Assembly (NCBI GenBank): GCA_012845835.1
Contig: JABAKD010000029.1
Span: forward strand, 8,501,380-8,565,379
Source of the DNA: Undaria pinnatifida
Taxonomy: Eukaryota; Sar; Phaeophyceae; Laminariales; Alariaceae
Direction: 5' to 3'
Length of the DNA: 64,000 nt
The position numbers and the translations under genes were made by a program. Below the pieces are notes generated by a model that was not told the DNA's origin, searched no databases, and saw only the letters and a program-made list of their open reading frames with translations. Below are positions 58,901 to 64,000 of the stretch, piece by piece (the first letter of the stretch is position 1; each line of letters opens with the position of its first letter).

Positions 58901-61900
58901 TATCATTGTTGTTGCTGCGCCTACCATCTGACAAACCTTCCAATAGAACAAAACCAAGGAAAATCTGAAAACCCAAAAAACTGGAAATGTTGATTTTATA
59001 GTCTGCTTGCTTAACCCATTTAGCATCGCACTCCCGACGTGGGTACAAAACACTTGGTTTAGACTGGAATAATTTTTTATGAGTTGGAAATGGGTTAATA
59101 TCGGCCGGCGCCGTGACTGGGAAGGGAGATCAGAGCCAGTCATCGTGCACACTCTCTGTTCCGTCAATTAACACCTACTGGATACCTGGTACTTGCTGTT
59201 GCGTTTGCAGGCGTATACAGTACAGGTTTTAAATGGAAAAAAGCATGTCACACAAGGTAATCGTGCTTTCTGTCTGCTGCGCGAAACGCAGCAAGCAGTA
59301 GGCCAATACGGTGGAATTTACGTCGTTGCTGTGTACGAGGGATTTTGATGTTGTGTTGGCATGTTTTTTCCCGCTCTTTTTATGGATGCTTAAGTGTCAG
59401 GCATCCCCGCCGGCGGGGATCAGTGGAGGATCAAGGGCCAGCTTGCTGTCTCCACCTTCTATAGTACTATTAATACACTGTGTCTATATCACACCGGTAT
59501 TTGTCTGAGCGTATAGTAGAGTCGAAAACGTATACCACGAGCGCCAAGCACCATGTGTATTATGTGCTGCCTGCATATAAAGTCGGATATATTTCTATTC
59601 GTATTGTTATTATTCTTTGTGTGGGATGTTTGTGAGTGATCGACGACGAGGCTCGCTCATGTTTCCCATTGTCGGATGGCAAACATGTCAATAATAGTAC
59701 GAGTATCATGTGCACTTTTCTCTCTTGTTCATGCCCCGCCCCCCCCTCCTCTCATACCACGCTACCCCTGCCCCCTCCCATTGCCCCCAACCCACTCCAT
59801 CGCTAACCCCGCCCCCACTCCCACACTTCCTGTCCCTTCGAGAAGGTGTCGGGCGTCGAAAGCTTGGGAGGCGCCTTCTGCAAGCCCATTTTCGACATCA
59901 AGAACTTGTCATTCGTTCAGGTACGCACTATGTGCTGCTGCTACTACTACAGCTACTACTACTGCTGCTGCTACTATAATACTACTAATAATGGTGCTAC
60001 TACTACTAATAGTGTAAAGGGGTAAATCCTACGGTTATCCGCTGGCAGCCTCAGCCAGCAGAGACCATACTGATTGTGTTAACAGTGAATACGCTTGACT
60101 GCATTCGGTGCACTGTGTTCGAGCGAAGCTTCAAAACGGCGAAAGCGCGATGCATGGTCACACGGCCGCTGAAAAACTATTCCACGCCCACGCCTTCTCC
60201 GACCGCGAGCCCGTCCTCCCTCCCTTCCCCACGACACTTCCTTCCTCCCCCCCCTCCCCCTCTTTCCCCATTCTCCTCTCCTTTCTCCTTCCTCCTTCTC
60301 CACCTTCCTCTCTCCCCCCTCTCCCGCCTCCTCCCCCTCCCCTGCCCTCCCCCCCCCTTTTTTTTCCCTTGGAACAGGTCCGGCTCTCCGGTGATCAGTC
60401 ACCGACGACAACGAGGGGCACTATTAAACCCAATATTATCCCGCCACCGGATATTGACACTGCTACGGCCGACAATGAGCACCACGGCAACCATCATAAC
60501 GACGGCAATAGCCTATTTCTTCCACCAACGCTGCGCCGCCGCCACCGCCACCACCACAACAGCAGCTTCAGCAGCAGCAGCGCTCACGCCGCGACAGCGG
60601 CGCCAACAGCAGCAGCAGCAGCGGCGGCGGCGGCGGCGGCGGCGGAAGTAGCAGCCGAGATCGGGTCGAAAGAAACCCCGGTAGCGGAAAACTCGTGGAG
60701 AACGCCTGCCGCGGTGGCGGAAAAAAGACGGGAGTTGGCGTCGTCGGCATCGGCATCGGCATCGGCGGCAGACGGGGTGACTGTGGTGAACGGCAAAGGT
60801 TTCAAGGCGGAGGAAATTGTGATCGGCCGGACGGACTTCACGTGGTCCGGCTCGGTGCACTGCGGGTGAGAGGTTTCTTTTGTGTGCTAGGGGGGGGGGC
60901 GGCGGGGAGGGCGGCGGAGAGGGCAGGAGTGGTCGCTGTAGGGGGGTTTACGCGTGCGCTTGGAGGCCTCTTGTTTTGCTTACAGTACCAAATTCGAGAA
61001 CTTAAACGTAAGAGACGATTCGTTTATTTGTTTTTTCATTCGCTTGCCTCTCTAGCACGAATCATGCAACATTTATTTGACACTAGAAATCAAGAATGGT
61101 GTCGTTGTTTTGTTTTGTTTTTGAGCCTTGTACGAGATGCGTGTGGTGTGCCTTGCTTGGCAGTCATTGCTAACGGTGTCCCCGTTTGTGACCAGCGGGG
61201 ACACCGTTAGCAATGACTGCCAAGCAAGGCACACCACACGCATCTCGTACAAGGCTCAAAAACAAAACAAAACAACGACACCCTTCGTGATTTCTCCCCG
61301 TTTGTGACAAACATGTGATACGCGTTTTTTTTCATGAAGACGTCACCTTACGCTTATTTAATAAATGTCACGAACCTCGATTTTTAGTCGCGAACCGTTT
61401 TTTTTTGCGTTCGTTGGGAATGGCCTTATAGCACCCCCACGTGTATAATGGCCGAAACGAAAGGGTTTTGCGTACCGCAGTAGTAGCAAATAGCTCTTTG
61501 TACCCGAGGCTGCTCCCGAAATACCAAAACACCGTAGGAGATATGGGTGATTGCTGTTTGTTCATCCGATTGTCTCGTAGCACAAACCATGCAAATTACA
61601 CGGAGTAACCAACAGTCGCTGTAGCTGCTAATAGTGCTGCACGCGACAGGCCTCGCCGAATTAACTCATATGGCTTGCGGAATCCAAGACATGACATGAC
61701 GCTAACAGAGCAATTTCAGTGTGTAATCAGCTGCGCGTCGGGGGCTGATTTCGTGTTTTTCTTCCATAGTTCTTCTTGAGAAAAAATCCGGTTCCTTGGC
61801 ATTAGACTACAGTTTTTTAGTTCAGAGTCGATCTACGGTAGCCCCCTCAACTTTTCTTTACCGAAATCGCCGGTTTCGAAACCAGCGCTCTCCCGGTCGC

Positions 61901-64000
61901 ATCTCCTGAAGCACGGTGTCCCTCGACACCCTCCCCGGCGTCGTCGATCGGTAGACCTTTGCACATGAGAAATGATATAGATACTCTTTTTTCAACGGTG
62001 TATCCTTCCTTGTGTCGATCAGCAATGAAACGTTCGTCAAAGAAAATCGCTGGTTGGGGGGGGGGGCTATCGTAGAATCAGTCTTCATGCTTTTTTTTTC
62101 TCACCTACGGACGATCGGCGATATGCTGAATGCTGATGTTCGAGGTGAACCTTAACATTGAGATCGTTTTAATTTGTACACATTGAATGCTCAGGTAGTT
62201 GTTGACCGCGAGAAGTAACAGCCATCTTAATGCCCAGGTGGTTGTTGACCACGAGAAGCGACAGCCATCTTTAGTAAGGCGAAAACCAGCACTCTTATAT
62301 AGTCGCAGAGGTTTTATAAAACTCTCCGAAAACACCGTACCGTCTTACCCACCTGTTAATACTATCGAGCGATCGATCATGCAGGCCAAGCTACATACCA
62401 ACCCCGTGTGTCGTTTTGCCTAAAACGCCTGCCCCGCACCGCAACCCCAAAAAGACTCGTACACCTGTCCAAGCGGCTCGTTCCCACCATCGACTACATC
62501 GTGGGACTACCACCACCGCCACCCCCGCGGGAGTTCACGAGACGCGTCCTCCTGCGCAGGGCATACCTACGGTGCACGCTGTCAGAGGTAACGGATGGCC
62601 AGCCGGCGCGGCCAGTATCACCGCCGGCACCACCACCGCCACCGCCGCTGTCACCGCCGCTGTCACCGCCGCAGCTAGCGCGGCTTTCGCCACCTTCCCC
62701 CTCGTCTCCCGAGCCAGATTCGCCTAACTGCTCCCGACGCCACCGCAACCGTAAGCGCAGACGCGACCGCCGCCGCCGCCGCCCTAGCTTGGACACACCG
62801 CCTCCCCCGCCTCCTCCTCCTCCGCCGCCTCCCCCGCCTCCGCCTCCACCTCTCCCGGCATGGTGCGCGATTCGGGCGGATGTGCGCCTCCACAACTTTA
62901 AGGTGTACATGAAGAAGAGCCTGGCTTGCCTGTCCGGCGAGCCGCGACAGCAGTCGGCGGCGGGAGAGGTCGGCGGTATCAGCAGCGGCGGGGGAGATGG
63001 CCAGGGTCGGCCCTCGGGGTTACCCTTGTCAGCGGGGGAGGCGCCGGATCGAGCGCAAGCGGAGGAGCGAGAACAGACGCAGCAGCAGCAGCAGCAGCAG
63101 CACGACGTGGACATGGCGGTAGAGTCGGAGCTGCTGGAAGTTTTGGTGCCGTCATTCCAGCAGCCCGTCACCGCTCCCGCCACCCCCATCACAGCCGCCT
63201 CCATCACCACTACCGCTGCCGCCGCCGCCACCGCCGCCACTGCCACCGGTACAGCGGGTGGTGGCCTGCCCAAGAGTGGTAGTGCCTACAGTAAAACCCG
63301 AAGTGCGGAAGACTTGGGGTCTGCTGCCGTGTCGTCGGTAGCGGATGTCGGTGAACACGGCCGGCGCGACACATGGGGTCAAGAGCTCCCTCCCGCATCA
63401 GGTGGGTCAGGCGAAGGCGGGGACCCTGTTCACGCCCGGTCGGGAGGCGCGACGGAGGCAGACACGGGGTGCACTCGCAGAAGAGCGCATGGTGGAATCG
63501 TGGAGGAGGGGGAGGGTGGAGGAGGAGCGGAGCAGGAGGAGGTGCGAGGGGGGAGAAAGGGGGGGGGGGCGAAAGCGGCGTCAACGGGTGAGGTTGTCAA
63601 CGACCCAGGAGGTGGGGACGCGGACGAAAAACCCGTTCTGATGACCAGCGTCATGCTGTTGAACTCTTTCCGCTTCCGAAAGAGTCTGCAGTGGTCCTTG
63701 CAATCGCCCGGGGAGGCCAAGCGAAGCGGCGGTAGTGACGGTGTCGCTCCAGGGGGTGTACGGGTCGGTCGAGTAGGCGGTAGCGATGCGGGGGGTGAGG
63801 ATGGAGGTAACGGTGAAGGTCGTGGATACGCGCCTCCTCCTCCACCTTCTGGTGCTGGGGATGGGGCTGCTGGTGGAGGCGGTGGTATCCTTAGCCCGCG
63901 TCAGGCTCTTCCTCCTCCTTCTCCGGCTTGCGCGGGTCCTGTTTTTTCCGGTGCTGGTACTGGCGATGGTGTTGGCGATCGATATGGGGCTGGCGGTGAT
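40170..64000 (+). CDS. Very large multi-exon gene, bridge-like lipid-transfer (FMP27/Hobbit/SABRE-like) candidate, 3' end outside window
   Basis: Nine exons chain in consistent phase: 40,170-40,952; 43,814-44,013; 49,260-51,205; 54,792-54,988; 55,917-56,036; 57,584-57,871; 59,843-59,920; 60,378-60,865; about 62,455 to beyond 64,000. That is about 1,882 residues without a stop. Most donors are GTGAG or GTAAG type. The start has a good context (GTCGCCATGG). Residues 1-35 include a hydrophobic anchor-like segment. After it come many short alternating strands (VVSITVQRVSILRLAVSDI, WKPVVLRLDGVRIAV, VRSLKLKGLRFVGLF, ISLGKVDVAAVMTF) separated by low-complexity inserts. An N-terminal anchor followed by beta-strand modules is the plan of bridge-like lipid-transfer proteins, which channel lipids at organelle contacts. 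The family is inferred from this pattern, not from a diagnostic motif. The third, fourth and last acceptors are the least certain. Confidence 0.7.
42485..42670 (+). repeat. Dispersed repeat module A
   Basis: Diverged copy: CCTGTTGACCCTGGCAATAG, GGGGAGTCACCGACCTGTA, then GCGCAGCTTGCAAAGCTGAG and GATCTCATAGCTGAAGCG. It has a short local duplication of GATC-containing sequence. Confidence 0.8.
43106..43258 (+). repeat. (TACC)n / (TACG)n microsatellite
   Basis: About 150 bp of CCTA units with an internal ACGT block (43,138-43,161). The poly-Tyr/Leu/Pro frames across it are artefacts. Confidence 0.97.
43814..44013 (+). CDS. Exon 2 of the large plus-strand gene
   Basis: A 200-bp exon with a strong acceptor (TTTGCGCTTCCAG) and donor (ACG|GTGAGG), phase 0 in and phase 2 out. 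It begins AIKLVEAARVIEV and ends RACISLGKVDVAAVMTF followed by TRPTE. Phase 2 is exactly what the strongest acceptor of the next exon (49,259, CTTGCGTTGCAG) needs, and the join reads on into a coherent strand (RPRQLQGVHSLTMFISTVD). Confidence 0.65.
44145..44310 (-). repeat. tRNA-like SINE candidate, copy 1
   Basis: The minus strand reads CCTGGTTATCTAACGGTAAA (box-A/D-arm-like), then after about 30 bases CACGAGTTCGAGCCCCC (box-B/T-arm-like), then a tail shared with 53,215-53,395 (TTGTGCA to GAAAGCGC side). The stems are imperfect, so it is not a working tRNA gene. Confidence 0.45.
44843..44886. repeat. Perfect 19-bp hairpin with 6-base loop
   Basis: TGCACCTCTATCGCAGCAT, a loop GGTAGA, then the exact reverse complement. 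The stem ends match the inverted ends of repeat family F (CGATAGAGGTGCAC), so this may be two F ends abutted after loss of the interior. Confidence 0.85.
45000..45515 (+). CDS. Unrecognised GC-rich ORF (171 aa) within an intron
   Basis: An ATG at 45,000 opens 171 codons. Residues about 1-55 lie in repeat-derived sequence (including the TACGATAGCCCCC end of family J). Residues 60-165 come from a distinctly GC-rich patch (45,175-45,490) and are Pro/Ala/Arg-rich with RISTRTRRRTAVAAG. The sharp composition change suggests an inserted fragment, possibly from a gag-like region, but no motif confirms this. It is likely not a host gene. Confidence 0.2.
   Translation: MRSCKNFLGGKKMKALPEEQSHGLYSIRCSTKIIAKKMTDSTIAPPPQNQPPPKNILKWRAADATFTPVLAVPSGATPPESPPRAPTPPSEAAVALLPTGRISTRTRRRTAVAAGAVQPAVDYGFGPGRVPRTSSSRVDPPPRVLRPLLPLAAAPSASMTVGLGWHRRCET
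45482..46765 (+). mobile_element. Composite repeat B - C (three tandem copies) - A
   Basis: Module B is 45,482-46,044. Three copies of module C follow (about 46,120-46,245, 46,278-46,415 and 46,455-46,590), each with CCGCCCTCC, CACCGGTTATACGA, CATT-CCTTCCACAG and GTTTTAGAG/TATAG-TTTC landmarks and separated by C-rich runs. Module A (46,590-46,765) ends the element. The same three modules occur in reverse order and orientation at 52,035-52,897, so B-C-A is one transposable unit with a variable number of C copies. It has no protein coding. Confidence 0.8.
46766..47454 (+). repeat. A-prime copy and repeat family G copy 2
   Basis: At 46,890-46,955 is an A-prime copy (TTGAAACTCAATTTTGCAAG). At 47,225-47,440 is the second copy of family G (GGTGTCCGAACGACGACGAT, ACGAGACGGGCGCAGC, AGACGCTTGAAAAA). 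The bases between show no gene. Confidence 0.6.
47455..47650 (-). repeat. Dispersed repeat module A (inverted copy)
   Basis: CTGTGAGATCGAAGGCTTCG, CTTTGCAAGCTGTGTATGAC, GGCGACTCCCCGTAAAACCA and ACCAGGGTCAACTGGGTGA mark it. A short insertion of AT-rich sequence interrupts the middle. Confidence 0.8.
48184..48558 (+). pseudogene. ORF with a cysteine-pattern tail, possible transposase remnant
   Basis: An open frame without a good ATG ends with a Cys/His pattern: C-GGESEK-C, then FCVGC, HMNCF. A C-terminal cysteine cluster after the catalytic domain is typical of piggyBac-type transposases, and an upstream KLFLELVHHLA stretch would fit. The pattern is incomplete and no DDD core is present, so I give it low weight. 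It lies immediately before the family F element. Confidence 0.2.
48612..48864. mobile_element. Short inverted-repeat element, family F copy 2
   Basis: The ends ACGCGTTCCCCAATAGAGGT and the inverse of ACCTCTATCGTGGCACGCGT form an inverted repeat of about 24 bp. The interior is shared with 27,268-27,548. Partial relatives occur near 47,720-47,830, 55,040-55,110 and 55,555-55,630. There is no coding; it is a MITE-like element inside intron 2 of the large gene. Confidence 0.75.
49260..51205 (+). CDS. Exon 3 of the large plus-strand gene
   Basis: The largest exon, 1,946 bp, encoding about residues 328-977. It opens with a strand-like segment (GVHSLTMFISTVDAAGDLSW). A long disordered region follows: a Gln/Glu-rich block (50,404-50,646, about residues 710-790) and an SP-repeat block (50,851-50,970, SPS/SPPQSPSTSPSERP type). 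It returns to folded sequence at the end (FYGGFDAKVPEVVVHVESVA). The donor is AGCG|GTGAGA, phase 1. The open frame extends upstream past the acceptor into intron sequence, which I excluded. Confidence 0.8.
52035..52897 (-). mobile_element. Composite repeat B - C - A, inverted copy
   Basis: On the plus strand the order is A (52,040-52,200), C (52,205-52,345, a single copy), a run of G (52,360-52,402) and B (52,401-52,897). This is the mirror of 45,482-46,765. It establishes the unit as mobile in both orientations and shows one C copy where the other has three. Confidence 0.8.
53215..53395 (-). repeat. tRNA-like SINE candidate, copy 2
   Basis: The minus strand shows TATCAGGTTATCCTCGAGCT (box-A-like) and TTCGTGAGTTCGAGTCCCCC (T-arm-like), then the shared tail containing TTGTGCACAAATTGACTTGC. 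It matches 44,145-44,310 in the T-arm and tail more than in the head. Confidence 0.45.
53405..54005 (+). repeat. Two further A-module copies
   Basis: The C-tail plus A copy at 53,405-53,640 is very close to 15,290-15,522. A partial A at 53,878-54,005 (GAGGACACACACCCAGCAAC to TCACAGCTGGAGGAGCG) is more diverged. Confidence 0.8.
54308..54420. mobile_element. 109-bp MITE with perfect 29-bp terminal inverted repeats flanked by TA
   Basis: The arms 54,310-54,338 and 54,390-54,418 are exact inverted copies beginning TATTACGGGGGACCATAG. If the outer TA is taken as the target duplication, the TIR is 27 bp starting TTACGGGGG. TA flanks with a TIR of this size fit a Tc1/mariner-type non-autonomous element. 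The perfect arms imply recent insertion. Confidence 0.85.
54511..54740 (+). repeat. (CCCT)n microsatellite, second array
   Basis: About 220 bp of CCCT units with a few CGCC interruptions, just upstream of exon 4. It may serve as the pyrimidine tract of intron 3. Long SLPP and GREG frames here are artefacts. Confidence 0.97.
54792..54988 (+). CDS. Exon 4 of the large gene
   Basis: Encodes about residues 977-1042, with RMCASVDSVRVSVEEVLRTM and FEIEADRVQVEQ. The donor CAG|GTAAGA is ideal. Phase 1 selects the acceptor at 54,791 (ACTCAACAG). A stronger-looking acceptor at 54,805 (CATTCTTCAG) would need an unseen extra exon upstream. Confidence 0.75.
55214..55500. mobile_element. Short inverted-repeat element, family J copy 1
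   Basis: The ends CTGCGATAGCCCCC and GGGGGGCTACCGCCGCAG are inverted. The interior matches 61,832-62,075 in opposite orientation (GAACGTTTCAT, CAGGAGAT, AAACCGGCGATTTCG). It is MITE-like and lies in intron 4 of the large gene. A fragment of one end is at about 45,116-45,150. Confidence 0.75.
55917..56036 (+). CDS. Exon 5 of the large gene
   Basis: 120 bp, phase 0 at both ends (acceptor GAAAAACAG, donor TTCCAG|GTAAGC). It encodes GFCAHGKDRAPAPCSKVFRS, then HPDSVVAVRDMNMHFQ, a strand-like end typical of this protein. An inner acceptor (CTCCCTGCAG, 55,968) would break the phase. Confidence 0.72.
56313..56881 (+). repeat. Dispersed repeat module B (solo, followed by C-rich runs)
   Basis: Opens with TTGGCCTCGGTTGGCACCGA, as the 45,482 copy does, and closes with CATGCACAAACTGAGTACAC. 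From 57,140 to 57,440 the sequence is dominated by runs of C. It lies in intron 5 of the large gene. Confidence 0.85.
57584..57871 (+). CDS. Exon 6 of the large gene
   Basis: 288 bp, phase 0 both ends (acceptor CCCCACAAACAG, donor AAAGAG|GTCAGC). It encodes CTRASVALLERVPRSCFMEG, a Gly/Asp-rich insert, then MLHRLRLELRGLSVQKLVEK. The donor is only moderately consensus. The frame runs on uninterrupted into the GGTTT array, which I excluded. Confidence 0.7.
57895..58520 (+). repeat. (GGTTT)n satellite array
   Basis: About 600 bp of GGTTT pentamers with GGTTTT variants and a T run at 58,370-58,386. It produces very long VWFGL and NQTKP frames on the two strands that are not genes. It occupies the start of intron 6. 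Confidence 0.97.
59843..59920 (+). CDS. Exon 7 of the large gene
   Basis: 78 bp after a pyrimidine-rich tract (CTTCCTGTCCCTTCGAG); the donor is TTCAG|GTACGC. It encodes VSGVESLGGAFCKPIFDIKN then LSFVQ, running straight into VRLSGDQ of the next exon. An acceptor three bases downstream gives the same frame with one residue fewer. Confidence 0.7.
60378..60865 (+). CDS. Exon 8 of the large gene
   Basis: 488 bp with a strong acceptor (poly-T then GGAACAG) and donor (TGCGG|GTGAGA), phase 0 in and phase 2 out. It has a His/Ser/Ala-rich middle with an Ala run (60,607-60,650) and ends with a strand-rich KAEEIVIGRTDFTWSGSVHC. The long CT-rich tract 60,180-60,365 precedes it. Confidence 0.75.
61085..61295. 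repeat. Hairpin with perfect 87-bp arms and 11-base loop
   Basis: 61,098-61,184 and 61,196-61,282 are exact reverse complements around the loop TTTGTGACCAG. Allowing about three mismatches, the arms extend to about 61,085 and 61,295. The phrase CCCCGTTTGTGAC at the loop recurs at 61,296-61,310, immediately after the right arm, which suggests a template-switch origin. It lies in intron 8 of the large gene. Confidence 0.95.
61832..62075. mobile_element. Short inverted-repeat element, family J copy 2
   Basis: The ends CTACGGTAGCCCCC and GGGGGGCTATCGTAG are inverted. The interior is the reverse of the 55,214-55,500 copy. A minus-strand frame of 76 codons crosses it but is not conserved in the other copy. 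Confidence 0.75.
62455..64000 (+). CDS. Exon 9 of the large gene, runs off the window
   Basis: Open without a stop from about 62,357 to the window end. Phase 2 from exon 8 is met by an acceptor at 62,454 (CCAAAAAG|A); another at 62,556 (CTCCTGCGCAG|G) also fits, so the start is uncertain. It encodes KRLVPTIDYIVGLPPPPPPR and RRAYLRCTLSEVTDG, a Pro run (62,798-62,857), WCAIRADVRLHNFKVYMKKS, a poly-Gln run (63,083-63,103), Gly-rich linkers and KPVLMTSVMLLNSFRFRKSL. The alternation of short beta-like segments with long low-complexity linkers continues to the edge. Confidence 0.75.

Noticed and set aside
60513-60860. Minus-strand Arg/Cys-rich ORF
   Set aside because: Shadow of the GCC/GCA-rich exon 8 on the other strand.
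62494-63273. Minus-strand 259-codon frame
   Set aside because: Gly- and Cys-run composition mirrors the Pro/Gln/Ala-rich plus-strand exon 9, which has the better protein features.

Overview
This window looks like nuclear DNA of a photosynthetic stramenopile, probably a brown alga or a close ochrophyte relative. The case rests on three observations. A nuclear gene for a photosystem II subunit carries a signal peptide ending in an ASAFAP-like motif (ASGF-VAP), which is the secondary red-plastid import signature. The genes have many GT-AG introns, several of them kilobases long. Most of the sequence is microsatellites, small inverted-repeat elements and decayed transposons. Species cannot be fixed from sequence alone.

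Layout. 1-14.5 kb is a repeat-rich accessory region with tandem arrays, an element with 118-bp terminal inverted repeats (2.4-3.0 kb), a 1.4-kb element with 190-bp inverted ends (9.2-10.6 kb) and the decayed 3' end of a LINE-type reverse transcriptase (12.0-12.8 kb). 15-22 kb holds more dispersed repeats and a long, frameshifted Helitron Rep/helicase pseudogene on the minus strand (18.1-21.2 kb). A small two-exon plus-strand gene at 23.6-24.4 kb encodes a CHORD-like zinc-binding domain, and its only intron is made largely of CCCTA telomere-like repeat. 24.5-30.7 kb is mostly non-coding repeat.

30.7-64 kb holds the two main genes, transcribed divergently from a roughly 530-bp interval at 39.6-40.2 kb. 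On the minus strand is a nuclear psbM-like gene. Its targeting exon (39,547-39,637) lies 8.5 kb from the exon for the mature protein (30,711-31,000). The splice phases match, and the intron is filled with repeats. On the plus strand is a very large multi-exon gene running from 40,170 off the right edge. I could chain nine exons with consistent phases, giving about 1,880 residues without reaching a stop. Its protein starts with a hydrophobic segment followed by beta-strand-like repeats broken by Q-, SP-, A- and P-rich insertions. This layout resembles the bridge-like lipid-transfer (FMP27/Hobbit/SABRE) proteins, but the family is an inference.

The introns of these two genes hold most of the mobile sequence: a composite repeat (modules B, C and A) in both orientations, several short inverted-repeat elements, tRNA-like SINE candidates, long CCCT, GGTTT and TACC arrays, and a hairpin with perfect 87-bp arms. 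The psbM product would act in the thylakoid membrane. The large protein would act at membrane contact sites if the family guess is right. I see no operon-like functional link between genes.
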